Assembly: GCA_016617855.1 (NCBI GenBank)
Contig: JAECUM010092831.1
Location: forward strand, 124,001-188,000
Direction: 5' to 3'
Length of the DNA stretch: 64,000 nt
From: Megalonaias nervosa
Taxonomy: Eukaryota; Mollusca; Bivalvia; Unionida; Unionidae
The number at the start of each line of letters is the position of its first letter. The stretch's first letter is position 1. Positions 23,590 to 34,350 of the stretch are shown here, piece after piece. The notes below the pieces were generated by a model. It saw only the letters and a program-made list of their open reading frames with translations. It was not told where the DNA came from and made no database searches. The position numbers and the translations under genes were made by a program.

Positions 23590-24385
23590 TCAGTGTTTGC
23601 ACCTTCAGTGCAGGAATGCAGTTTTTCCACAAATTGTTGTCTCATGTCCCCAAAACCCTGACCCTGATGCATTCTCTGTGACATTTTTATCATCAGGAAA
23701 AATATAAAAATACTACATTCTGTAGTTCATGTCTATCCACATCTGTGTTGGCATTAACAATGGCAATAAATTCTGTTAGATGGCAGTTAATATTATTTTA
23801 AAACAACACATTTGGCAGCCAAAACATTTAAGGCATCTGATAGTCTGTGAAGTTGCAACGTGAAGTCTTTGATCACCAGTTACATAACAAATTTTCCAGT
23901 TTCAAGTCACACCTAGAGCAATGAAGGCTTAATTTAATATGAGGTTGAATTACTGGTAATGTTAAAAGGGACTAAAATTTAGGCTAATACACAATTTGTC
24001 ATCTAAGTAATAAAGTATTAACTTGAAAAGTAAGTCAGAAAAAAATGGGAATTATTGTAATAAATGATAGAAGATAATGGGTGAACACTAAATTTAAATG
24101 AAAACAGGATCCAGAATGGAAAATAACATTATAAAGTGCAGCTGTTTTCAAGTGAACCAAATGTTTACTATTTTCATGAGTCACTTTGCTCTTGATAAAA
24201 TGTTTATTGCAATAATGCAAGTGTCCACGAAAAAGACAATAGTATTGTGCAGATGATGAAGTTAATGTGTCAAAACTATCGAAGCAGAAAAGATCACTGC
24301 TAATGCATTAAGTACAATCAGTGAATTTTTTTGTTCCTTTAAAATGTTGTGTATCTCCCAAATTTGGAGGATTGGGTGCAGTCTC
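23590..24385. repeat. Duplicated segment, copy 1
   Basis: This ~0.8 kb block is homologous in the same orientation to 24905-25730. Shared landmarks in order: 'agtgcaggaa', 'catcaggaaaaatat', 'tccacatctgtg', 'gatgaaggcttaatttaa', 'aatgggaattatt', 'gatccagaatggaaaat', 'ttgaaccaa', 'gtgtccacgaaaaaga', 'cccaaatttggaggat'. It is clearly diverged (old). Weakly similar minus-strand frames ('HQGQGFGDMRQQFVEKLHSC' here, 'HRGSDFGDMGRNVVGTQTSC' in copy 2) occupy the same position in both, but I do not recognise a protein. Confidence 0.75.
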
Positions 24386-24904
24386 TTATCTCATTCCCAT
24401 AGGATCTTTGGTTCAACACTGCATAATTTGGGTCAGCTATGATGACTGTAGCATATTTATTTATTGCCTTGAATTTAAGAAACTGCACAGAATTTGTATA
24501 CCAAAATGCATGTCTAATTTGTGAATATTGTATTAAATGGCCAGTCACTAAGTAAAGTTGACATGTTCAATAGACATATTTTTAGCACACCTAGCTTCCA
24601 GATAGCTTGAAAAAGTACTCTTGCTCTGATTAGTAAAAAAAAGGACTAATTTTTATCTATCATGTAAGTGATAAATTAAATATTATGAGATAACATAAAC
24701 AAAATATCCCAGTAATTAATTCCCCTTCCCACCCCACCCCAACCCCAAAAGATTAAATGATCAGTCCCTGAGGCCAGGTAAACTGTAGGTATGACCTTGC
24801 AGATGTGTTCCTTCTGTCCATTAATAGTTGGTTATTGCCACATTTGGAAGCAGTATTTCTAATCCAACTTTGATCAAACTTGGAATATAAGGTTACATCA
24901 AGAT

Positions 24905-25730
24905 AGTCAGTGTTGCGCGCCTTAGTGCAGGAAGTCTGGGTTCCCACAACATTTCGACCCATATCTCCGAAGTCTGAACCCCTGTGCACCCATTGGGTGT
25001 GCTTTTTCATCAGGGAAAAATATATGCCTAATACATGCCTAATACTCTTTCAGTGCACATTCATCCACATCTATGCTTACTGTTAGCAATGACCAGAGTC
25101 ACTCAATGTGCTTAACATCCATTTTAAAACCACATATCTGTCAATCAAACAGTAAAGGTGTGTAGTTGTCTGCAGGTTGCAATTTAAAGTTTTTGTTGGC
25201 TTCAAGTGTAACATGTTTTCAAGTTTAAAGGCACAACTACAGTGATGAAGACTTAATTTACTTCAAGGTTGAATTAATGACAAAAGGGATTGAAAACAGG
25301 CAAATGCACTAATTGTCAGTTACAATCATTATATTCTCAATCTGAAAAGCTAAACAATTCAGACAAAATAATGGGAATTATTAATAACAAATGCTAGTAG
25401 ATAGTGAGCAAATACAAAAGTTGAATGAGAGCATGATCCAGAATGGAAAATTCCATAGTGCATCTTATTTCAGTTGAACCAAGTTTTCACACATGTTAAT
25501 GTTTTCATGTGTTACTTGAGCACATTATAAAACATTTATTACAATAATATGTGTCCAAGGAAAAGATGATACTAAAATGCAGATGACAAAGTTAAGGTGG
25601 CAAAACTGTAAAAGCAAATAAGAATATCTCATTTTTCTAGCACTACTTGTGCATTAAATACTATCTTCTGTTTTCCTTTGTCTGCTTAAAATATTATGTG
25701 CCCCCCCCCCCCCAAATTTGGAGGATGGTG
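24905..25730. repeat. Duplicated segment, copy 2
   Basis: Partner of 23590-24385, offset by ~1.3 kb and in direct orientation. Contains a run of 14 C's at about 25701 that is absent from copy 1 (where 'tctcccaaatttgg' stands). It may be a tandem genomic duplication or two copies of an undescribed repeat. Confidence 0.75.
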
Positions 25731-26224
25731 TCAGTGTCTTATGCTTTTGGGGTCATAGTTGCAGCACTGAGCTCATGGAATATTTTGATAATGAGTGGCA
25801 ATCCATGCATATAAATAAATTGATCTTGCTTCTGATTGGCTGCACTTGTTACCACACTGGAGGCCATATTTCTGGTCCGATTTTTATAAAACTTGGAATA
25901 CAAGCTTACATGTATATGAAGATCTTGTACGAGTTTGACAGAGGGTGAGAGCCACACATAATAATGAGTTTGAGGATTTGCTCAACTTAATGCCTCACTT
26001 GTGGTCATATATCTGATCCAGTTTTAATCAGACTTGGAATATGGGCTTGTATCATCAAGTTTCAGGAGCTTATCAGATAGTTTTGGGATATGAATTCACA
26101 GAAATTTTGAATAGGAACAGCCCTTTGAGCCTCATCTTGTTCTTTGTGCATATTGGGGCATCATTCTCAAGGCTATAATTAGTACTGTATTGTGTGGCTG
26201 GGCATCATATATATTAAGTTGAAT

Positions 26225-26372
26225 TACTTATAAACTCACTTGTTAAGTTGAATCCAACAGCAAATTGCACAGCCCCAGATCTGCCATTGCTTAGTGTGCT
26301 GGTACAGTATACAGAATGGGTCTGTCTTGCTTGCAGTTGGATCCCAGTTATGAGCGAGTATATATGGTAGTC
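26225..26372. mobile_element. MITE family E, second copy
   Basis: Left 'acttataaactcacttgtta' and right (reverse complement) 'atatatactcgctcataact' resemble the termini of the copy at 15597. The interior shares 'gcacagccccagatctgcca' and 'ttgcttagtgtgctgg'. Degenerate; the boundaries are approximate. Confidence 0.55.
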
Positions 26373-27253
26373 TTATTTGCCTGAATTTGCTTATCTTTAT
26401 ACTCATATTTTTATGTCATGCTTATACTGCCTGATACATTTTACTCTTATTATAAATCCAACCACTTAGCAAATATTTTTCAGACTCATTTATGTGTTAC
26501 ATGGTGTGATTAAATGGCATAGTTGCCATGGAAATGTATCTGTTTCAGATACCAGTAATTATGCATGTCGAGCAGAACAAAAAGGTTCCAGCATTGAGGC
26601 AAAAATGCAAATTGCGATTTATGCGACCAGCCAGGGATATACATCATCAGATTACCTGATTTTTTAATGTTGATGTTTTGCAACAAGCTGTTTTGTTAAA
26701 ACTATGGAGGCCATATATTTGATCTGATTTTCCTCAGACTTCAAATAAAAGCTTATATCATCTAGACCTTCATAAGTTTGGTAATGTGAATCCTGTTGTT
26801 TATGATTTTCTGGGTTTTTAACTCTACTGGTCATAGATCAGAAGAGCTTATGGGCTGGCCCATTTTCTGTCTGTTACCACAAATTTGTTATCGCAACTCC
26901 TCCAAAATGACGTGTAGGACGGCCTTAAAACATTACATACACATTCATCCTTTCATATAGTTGGTCCTAAATGAAAATGGTGACAATCTCCTGTCCAATA
27001 TGGCCACAAAGGCAGCCATCTTGATAATTTTGTTTTTACTATTCTTCATGAATGGATGGTCTGATCAGCAAGGGGTTTTCACATAAAGACAACTTATGAT
27101 ATATACCTCAATTTAGACAAAAATGGTGCAGATCTATTGGCCAGTATGGCTGCCACAATGGTCATGTTTAATATCTTGTCACTACTCCTACATGGATGGT
27201 CATATCAACATGGGGTTTTCAATAAAATACTTTTTATGATGTCTAGTTAGTCC

Positions 27254-27754
27254 CATCCTTGCTAGTCAAGGTTCTGTTGTGTTAATCATATCTACGCCTT
27301 GGCAGTTCAGTTGGATATTTCAGTGCTTCAGTTCTGTGAATTTCATTAGATGCAGTACTGCATCCAATCAAAATCAACTTGTTCAAATTTGAACACTGTT
27401 CCTACATGATCAAGAGAAGGGAAACAACTGGAATAGACTCATAAATAAGAAATTTTTCACAGCTAGTCTGTGTTTGTACAAATACCTCCTTTCCTTTGAA
27501 AACACCTGTAATGGCTTCTCTCTGGTACATAATCATACTTTCGATGTTAAACTTACAAAAGTCAATTGCCTGTGCCATTTTCAATTGATGTACAAAGCAC
27601 TGCAGTTACATGCTGCTGGTTAGTTGGCATTACATACAAAGGGAGGCAACTATGAAATCCAGTATATGTCGCTAGGACAAAGCACTGAAATGTCTGATTG
27701 ATCTACCAGGGTGTAGATAAGGTTATTGTATCAGATCCTTGGTTAGCGAAGATG
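27254..27754 (-). mobile_element. Non-autonomous TIR element carrying a RecQ helicase start, copy 2
   Basis: Same architecture as 6247-6757. The left end 'catccttgctagtcaaggtt' with 'tctacgccttggcag' is an inverted repeat of the right end (reverse complement 'catcttcgctaaccaaggat', 'tctacaccctggtag'). Because it sits in a tandem-repeat unit of known sequence, the empty site can be inferred. The flanks 'agttagtcc' (27245-27253) and 'atttattcc' (27755-27763) may be a degenerate 8-9 bp target duplication. Confidence 0.8.
27402..27584 (-). pseudogene. RecQ-like helicase N-terminal fragment, decayed
   Basis: A 60-codon frame aligning with residues 10-55 of the copy at 6329-6607: 'FNIESMIMYQREAITGVFKG', then 'KEVFVQTQTSCEKFLIYESI'. 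The Walker A glycines seen in copy 1 (TGSGK) have become TSCEK, so the P-loop is destroyed. A small deletion near the start removes about seven residues relative to copy 1. Downstream helicase motifs are absent. Confidence 0.7.
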
Positions 27755-28010
27755 ATTTATTCCTAAATGAAATGATGCCAATCTGACATCAAAATATGGT
27801 CACCATGGCAGCCATCTTGAAAATCTTATTTCTACTCTTCCTGATTGGATGATCATATGAACATAGGGTTTTAACTGAAAGACTTCTTGTGATATCTAAT
27901 TGGTCCTAAATGAAAATGGTAGCAAAGACCATCTTGAAAATCTTGTTATGGCTGCTCTTCCTGAATGAATGTTCATATGGTGAAAAATATGGATGGTCAT
28001 GGTTTCACCA

Positions 28011-29100
28011 TTTGACAGTTAAAAGGAAGAAATAATCTTCTCTTCAATTCCTAGAAATTCTGATTGCCCATTAGACCATCAGTCCCTTTGAGGAACTCCT
28101 TATTTGTATAATAAGTTGGGCATCATTTTAAGACTCTTAAATGGAATGTTCTTAGAACTTCTTCCTGTTTACATTTTTTGTAATCATGGGCCAAACATTT
28201 AATTTTGGGGTGAGAATGTGGGGGCTATGGGATTTTTTTATATTAATTTCCATCCTCTAAATTAGCTTGAAAAAAATTCTTCATCAGATCTGCAGAAAAA
28301 ATAAATAATAACATATTGGTTGGGGAAAAATATTCTGTAGATAAAAGAAAAAGGAAACCCATTTTGGATAGAAACTGACATCCCCAATCTGATTAACATC
28401 AGATCTCCACTGTCCTGCATGACAGCAACCACTTAGAGGTCATGATCTGGTGACCTTTAAATTAGCCAATGGAAATGTAGCTTCAGAAATCTGAAAGTGA
28501 CTCAGATTGTTTGGCACACATTGATGCTCCTTCATCATACTGCTTACACTCCCAAATGCGAAGGTATAAGACTTCATCTGATTGGCTGATAAAATTAGCA
28601 GTTAGGGTAAAAAAATAGGGCACCAGAATATGACCCCAAAGTGGTAACTGTCAGATCTTCATGTAGGACATTGGAGGTCTGATTTTAACCATATTGGTCA
28701 CAGCTCAACACCAGAACTACCACCACAACTCCCGTCTAAAAATTATAAGGTCAGTACCTTTTATGGCTGACTTGTGTATAAACTCAAATTACAGATATGA
28801 ATTATGATATTATTGTTTTGTCTGTTCACTACTGATGAACATTAGCATATATGTATTTGTGATTACACTAATTTTTCTCAGTTCCAACCAATATTCCTGT
28901 AGGACCTTATGCCTGTCAATACCATATTCCTTCGTGTATAGAATGGATCTGACTGAATAGCATAGACTCAAATATGCCATCAAAAAATGTTTTGGCATAA
29001 TTGAGTCTATGCTGTTTATTCTGTTATTTCAAGTTAACAGCATTGATGTTGATCAACAGGCACATGAAGTGACTGCAGATCTGGATCTCTGCTGTTTGCA

Positions 29101-29105
<5 letters not shown>
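28011..29105. other. No gene or element recognised
   Basis: AT-rich DNA with family-A-like words at its left edge. The small minus-strand ORF at 28810-28998 has no features. Confidence 0.45.
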
Positions 29106-29106
<1 letters not shown>

Positions 29107-29139
<33 letters not shown>

Positions 29140-29162
29140 TAATAATGCTAATAATAATAAAG
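29107..29162. repeat. (TAA)n microsatellite, LINE tail
   Basis: About 18 imperfect TAA/ATA units. It lies directly at the 3' end of the minus-strand LINE, where on that strand it reads (TTA)n after 'aataaagtcttta'. It is therefore best read as the element's 3' microsatellite tail. Confidence 0.9.
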
Positions 29163-29462
29163 ACTTTATTTAGAGAAGGTAACTTATTTAGTTACAGAAC
29201 TAATCTACCCTTAGACCTTCTATCTGTTATGTACAATATATACAGTATATACAACATAATGTGAAGAATCTGGTTTGACACTAAATAATTAAGTGATTTT
29301 AAAAGTCAAAGTATCATGCCTGGAACACATGCACAGGCATCTGTGAATACATAACATAAACATATATAAAATATCAAATATCATCCTGCATTGAAAAATT
29401 CAACTGTGAAAATAATGCAAAATTATAGAAAAGCAGACGGTATTTTATTGTACTAGAACTGT

Positions 29463-30098
29463 TCAATTTTCTAAAGATTTCATCCATTTGAGACACTGAT
29501 TATGAAAAGAAGAAATGCTAGCAGCCTGCCTTATGTCACTGGGAATGTTGTTCCATACCAGTGGACCAGTATATTGAAAACTTTTTATAAACAATTCCTT
29601 CTTTGGCCTTGGTTTAATGTAATTTGTGCTTCTTATGGACCTTAAATTTGGAGTACCATCAGCATCTCTTTGGTTGTAGATACTGCTTAGATAGATTGGA
29701 ATGGCTTTTCTGGATACTTTATACATCAATTTGGCCTTTCTAAGAAATATTCTTTCATGTATTGTTAAAACCTTTATATTATTCATTGTATCCTGGAAAT
29801 TGTCTATACATTGATCTAGAATTAAATGGCAAGACCTCTTTTGGAGTCTTAAAAGTGTTGTTATGTTTGAATTAGAGGTATTACCCCAAATTACATTACA
29901 ATAGTCCAGATATGGCTGAATATAACTTTTATAAAAGATGACCCTATATTGAAGAGGAATGTTTGTTTTGATTTTCCTCAGTAGCCAAAGATAACAATTA
30001 ACATTTTTTGAAACATGTTTAATGTGAATAGACCAAGTAAGATTGTTATCTATGAATACACCAAGAATTTTATCCTGAGAGGTCATATTAAGGCTCAC
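29463..30098 (-). pseudogene. LINE C-terminal domain (211 codons open)
   Basis: The longest open frame in the window. It reads 'LGVFIDNNLTWSIHIKHVSK', then 'FYKSYIQPYLDYCNVIWGNT', and near its end 'GPLVWNNIPSDIRQAASISS', the conserved thumb/C-terminal blocks of CR1/L2/jockey-like LINEs. It continues from the RT frame above after a stop/frameshift at about 30100-30140. The survival of 211 codons suggests this LINE is younger than most elements in the window. Confidence 0.9.
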
Positions 30099-30140
30099 AT
30101 TGTCAGATAGAACCTGGAGTTTGTCGCTATCTAGCCTTGC

Positions 30141-31264
30141 TCATTTTTGTTGCGTTGTAATTAGTGGGGCTTTCATTTTTTCTATATTTATGATCATACT
30201 GTTTTCCTTGCACCATACTTGAAGTCTGTTGAGAGCATCTTGTAAGTTATTTTCAAGTACCATTTTGGTTTTACCCATCTCAGACAATGTAGTATCATCT
30301 GCATAGAGGTCAGTGGAAGAAACTGAAGTTCCAATCTTAAGAGGTAAGTCGTTGATAAAAAGAATGAACAACAGAGGTCCAAGGATAGAGCCCTGTAGTA
30401 CACCACAATTAATATTTTTACTTTCAGAAAGTTGACCATTTATAGATACTTTTTGCACTCTATCGGTTAAGTAAGAAGTAAACCAGTTTAGGGAGTTTTC
30501 ACTGCATTGATAGATTTTTAGTTTTTCAAGCAAAATTTCATGGTCTACAAGATCAAAAGTTTACGAAAATCAACCATAATAGTGCCTACCATTTCTCCTT
30601 GATCTAATGCTTTCAGCCATTTATCAATCAAAGATACAAGTGCAGTTTCACAGGAGTGATTCTGTAAAAAGCCATGAATAAGATCATAAGTGTTCAAATA
30701 GTTGAGAAAAGAATCATGTACATGTTTTTCTAGTAATTTGGAGAGACAAGGAAGGATAGAGATGGGTCTTTAGTTATTTACATCATCTTTTGTTCCTGCT
30801 TTATGCAGTGGTGTAACCTTGGCAGTTTTCCATGTTTGTGGAAATTTATTAGACGTAATACTTTCATTGCAAATGAAAGCTATACTCTCTAGAATTAGAG
30901 GTGCAGCTACCTTTAGTAGCCTTGGTCCAATCATATCAAGTCCTGTAGCTTTACAATCATCCATTTGTTTAATATATTTCAACACAAATTCTGGACTCAT
31001 TTCAGGAATTTCAAACTTTATATTGTGTGGTAGTTTTTTAGCACAAAAATGTTTGAGTTCCAGATGATCAGATGAAGTTCTGGGTTCTTTAAGGTTTTCA
31101 GCAATTTGAACGAAAAAGTTGTTAATAATATTTGAGATGTCAGTTGGATTATCGGTATAAATGCCCTTATGACTTAGGGATAAAATTTCAGTTTTACTCT
31201 TACATTTCCCAGCACCAAACTCTAAACATTTTCCAGATAGCTTTCGGTTTATTTTGGTTTTCAT
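30141..31264 (-). pseudogene. LINE reverse transcriptase, broken
   Basis: Two main frames. 31264-30770 holds the RT N-terminal part (for example 'KATGLDMIGPRLLKVAAPLI' and 'FPQTWKTAKVTPLHKAGTKD') and ends at a TAA in the middle of the motif normally followed by N-Y-R-P-I-S. 30533-30141 holds 'GVLQGSILGPLLFILFINDL' and the catalytic 'LYADDTTL' (YADD box). The stretch between them, 30770-30533, is readable in shifted frames. The two catalytic aspartates are present, so it was broken by later frameshift and stop mutations, not by loss of the active site. Confidence 0.9.
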
Positions 31265-31463
31265 CCAGCACTTTTTTGTAGTGCACTTGTTTGGCTTGAC
31301 GTATCATTTTATTAACTTTATTCCTCCAAACTCTATATTCAGTTTGATTTCCTACTGATTTAAGTTGGTCTCTTTGCTTTATTGCTTCTAAAATTTCTGG
31401 GAAGATCCAGCCTGGCTGGTGGTCTTTCTTTATCCTTTCTTTAAAAGGGGCATGTTTGTTCAC
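31200..31463 (-). pseudogene. LINE linker between endonuclease and RT
   Basis: An 87-codon frame rich in Lys/Arg: 'PGWIFPEILEAIKQRDQLKS' followed by 'RVWRNKVNKMIRQAKQVHYK'. This is the usual basic helical linker (P-W-F-x-x-E-I, K-R-D, R-N-x-V) found between the two enzymatic domains of such elements. It overlaps the next frame by ~65 bp through a frameshift. Confidence 0.8.
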
Positions 31464-31639
31464 TATACTGATGAACAGATCTGTCCAAGTATCTAAAATA
31501 TCATCAATAACTTCAAAGATTTGGACTGTATTCCATGGAATCTGTTTCAGATCTTCCAGGAATTTAACAGTATCAAAGTTTTGAAAAGATCTTTAAGTAA
31601 TGGATTTATGGATATTATTTTTTTTTTTTTATTTGCCAT

Positions 31640-32245
31640 TGACTTTACGTGTTGGAAAAATTGCAAAGTGGTCACTTATACCAATCTTTGGAACCATTAC
31701 TTCCAAAACATTTTCTTTTGTATTGGTATAATATGATCTATAAGTGTTTTAGAGGTAGATGTTACTCTGGTGGGTTCATTTACTAGTTGGTCCATACCTA
31801 ACGAAGCAATAAAATTCATCCAATTCACTTTATTTGATCATTGAGAAGGTCTCTATTTATATCACTTAGAATGTAAAATTCTTTCTCTCATTTGAAATTT
31901 TGTCTACTTGAAATTCAAAATATTCACACCAATCAGCATGTGATGTTGGGAGTCTGTACACAAAACCTACTAAGTAGGGCTTAGCTTTTTCTGGAGTGAT
32001 CTGTAGCCAAATGGATTCTATTTCCTGTATTTCTAGGTCTTCCTGTCTACTTCTGTGCTTATAAATTTGCATGATATATCAACTGCCATTGCCAATATAG
32101 GCTTGCATGGAGGAAGACAGAATATTTGCTTTGATGTACACTAGAATCTGTAGTAGCAGATGCTGCAGTAATCATAACTGGCTTGAGGCATGATGTTTTC
32201 TCAGGAAGTTTTTTTTTTTTTAAAAACCTGTAAGAATAGCTCAAA
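31640..32245 (-). pseudogene. LINE AP-like endonuclease domain, fragmented
   Basis: The frame at 32072-31866 reads 'LEIQEIESIWLQITPEKAKP' then 'YLVGFVYRLP', the mid-domain block of apurinic-like endonucleases that nick the target site. The C-terminal catalytic motif survives in another frame as 'GISDHFAIF' (S-D-H at 31663-31676). The N-terminal part (above ~32100) is scrambled over frames, and a T-rich run at 32210-32221 marks its decay. It acts with the downstream reverse transcriptase in target-primed reverse transcription when intact. Confidence 0.8.
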
Positions 32246-34350
32246 GATCCTACAACCTACATGAAACCAGTCTATTTTGGTCCATTGAGGTCAGGAAAGA
32301 TGAATGTTGTTGTAAATGCTCAAGGAGTGGCAAACCTTAGCTAAATCAAATATCATATTCATTCCTTGGAAAGGTGTACACCTAAAAATATTTTTGGGCA
32401 AGTGAATCAATGTAAGAAATCTGGCTCTAGCATTAATTTAATATTCTCAATATATGTATACATAATTTTGAAAGAGAATAAGAATTGAAGATTCATCATG
32501 TCTAAAAAGGAATAAATCAGATATTTCACTAATTCAGCTTTGTTTAAGCTGGTGTATTTTGAATACTTGATCTACTAATAATCACTATTTAAACGCCTGC
32601 CAATGGGCAGATCATATTATGCTATGTTGTCCATCTGTTCCCAGTATCATTTCCACACAATAACTTGAGTGGTCCACCATCTACAGTTACTAGACTTTGT
32701 ATCTGACTTGCACTTGGGATATGGAAGAAACCTATCAATTTCAGACTCCATGGGGTCAGGGTCACTCAGACTGAAAGAAGAAAAATGGTTTCTGCATAAT
32801 AACTTTTGAGTTCTCTGTAATCTACAAATTCCAAACTTTATGGACAGCTTGCACTTGGAGAAAGGACAAAATGTATTGATTCTCTGCTCAAAGGTCAAGG
32901 TCATGACTGAAAGAAGAAAAATTTCTGCACAAAAATGTCAGGTACCATTATCAACATAGAAGATTATAGAACACCAGGCAGGCATATAAATTCATGTTCA
33001 CTGTACTCTTATTTGGATACTTGAGATGGATTTTAGAGGTAATAACAGTGTTTCATTACAGACATCAAACAACCTAGTGAATTAAACCTCTCTTTCTTTT
33101 GAAAAAATACCAAATTTATTTGATGAAACCACTGAGTAGTATGGTTGGATGACTCTGAAATACATTCAAATTTCTCATTCAGTATGACTTTCCTTTACAA
33201 GATAACATGGTGCCATTTGTAATGTTATGGGTTTTATGTACATGTTATGCATATAGAACAATTATGATTGCAACCAACATTTTGGGGCATACACCCCTTT
33301 AAGGGAGTGTGCATTCTTCTTTAGAATTGCTGCCTCTTAACCCTCTCATGAATACCCACTACCTGGTAAAAGACCACCTTGTCAAGGTTAAAAATGCGCA
33401 GGTGTGCATGATGCACCATTTTGGGCCTGTTTACCCTTTCATCCAAAGGTGTAGTAATTAATGGTTGTTGCCTTCAGGAGTTTAAGAACTGATATGTATT
33501 AATATGCCCCTAAGTAGAAAACTAAATTTCAAACCATGTCCAAAAACAAAGCATAAATTTTTACGATTTTGTACCACATTATCAATCACCTCTCCAGCTG
33601 GGCCATTATTTGATTCCAGAAAAGGTGTCCCCATTAAAGACCATTGTAGAAGTTAATGCTTGATTTTTGTGTCAGACCACATGAATCCCTTATCAGAAAA
33701 CATTTTGTAGTTGCGAGGGTAAAAGAGAGGTTAGCAGGCATAGATTTGGATGTGGTCTGATTTTGCCAGTTATTCAGTACTGATCCACATGACTTTCAAA
33801 TACTGACCGATTAAATTATCTGTCTAGACGAAAAGCATTTTTTCCTATTTATGTGGGAATGAAATTGATTGTAGGGTGGATCAACTTTTGATGAGTCACA
33901 AGATGTGTAAAAAGATTCTGGCCTGGCTGAGATAGAGAGTAGGTGGCAATAGTGTCATGCATAAAAGATAATTGAATGCGTCTTTAGGTGGGGGTCCCAA
34001 AATTAAGGATTGCTTTGTTGTTTCATTGATTGTTGATTGACAGTTATTTTTTTTAGAATGCATTAGATCAGATGGCTATGAGTCTTTAATCACACTTGAT
34101 TAGTTTGGGATTTCTCTATGACAGACCACATATTGTCACAGCAGCAATCACCTATTCAATAATTAGATGTAATAATAATCATTCTCTCTTTGTATATCAC
34201 TATATCTCTTTGTAGATACATCTAGACCGTAATAAGTAAATATATCAGGAATGTAATAAGTAAATATATCAGGGGATGTAGTAATAGTCAATTTAACTGA
34301 ATAATCCAGATAATCATCATACAAATAATCAACATTTTGATGTACTCTGG
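32246..34350. other. No gene; includes a family D repeat
   Basis: At 32620-32960, 'cacacaataacttgagtggtccaccatctacagttactag' and 'cttgcacttgggatatggaagaa' identify dispersed family D. The rest is AT-rich with no supportable feature. Confidence 0.55.

Larger units (their letters stand above)
26824..28010 (+). repeat. Tandem-repeat element, family A, locus 2 (split)
   Basis: Head 'actggtcatagatcagaagagcttatgggctggcc' at 26827, then ~145 bp units as in locus 1. It is split by the helicase-carrying TIR element at 27254-27754. The unit phrase 'gatgtctagttagtcc' stops at 27253 and resumes as 'ttattcctaaatgaaaatgatgcc' at 27757. Confidence 0.85.
29107..32245 (-). mobile_element. Non-LTR retrotransposon (LINE), jockey/CR1/L2-like, inactivated
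   Basis: Minus-strand order: AP-type endonuclease remnants (32240-31640), linker (31463-31200), reverse transcriptase (31264-30141), C-terminal domain (30098-29463), 3' untranslated region ending in a (TTA)n tail at 29107-29162. The total of ~3.1 kb fits a 5'-truncated or ORF1-less copy. Several frameshifts and stops interrupt it. The family call rests on the endonuclease SDH motif, the RT motifs and the microsatellite tail. I cannot separate CR1, L2 and jockey clades by eye. Confidence 0.9.

Noticed and set aside
28981..29030. Possible CRISPR-like or other regularly spaced repeats anywhere in the window
   Set aside because: The periodic repeats here are tandem minisatellites or 145-150 bp arrays without unique spacers; the window is eukaryotic.
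31521..31736. 71-codon plus-strand frame
   Set aside because: Shadow of the minus-strand LINE endonuclease (antisense of the SDH motif region).
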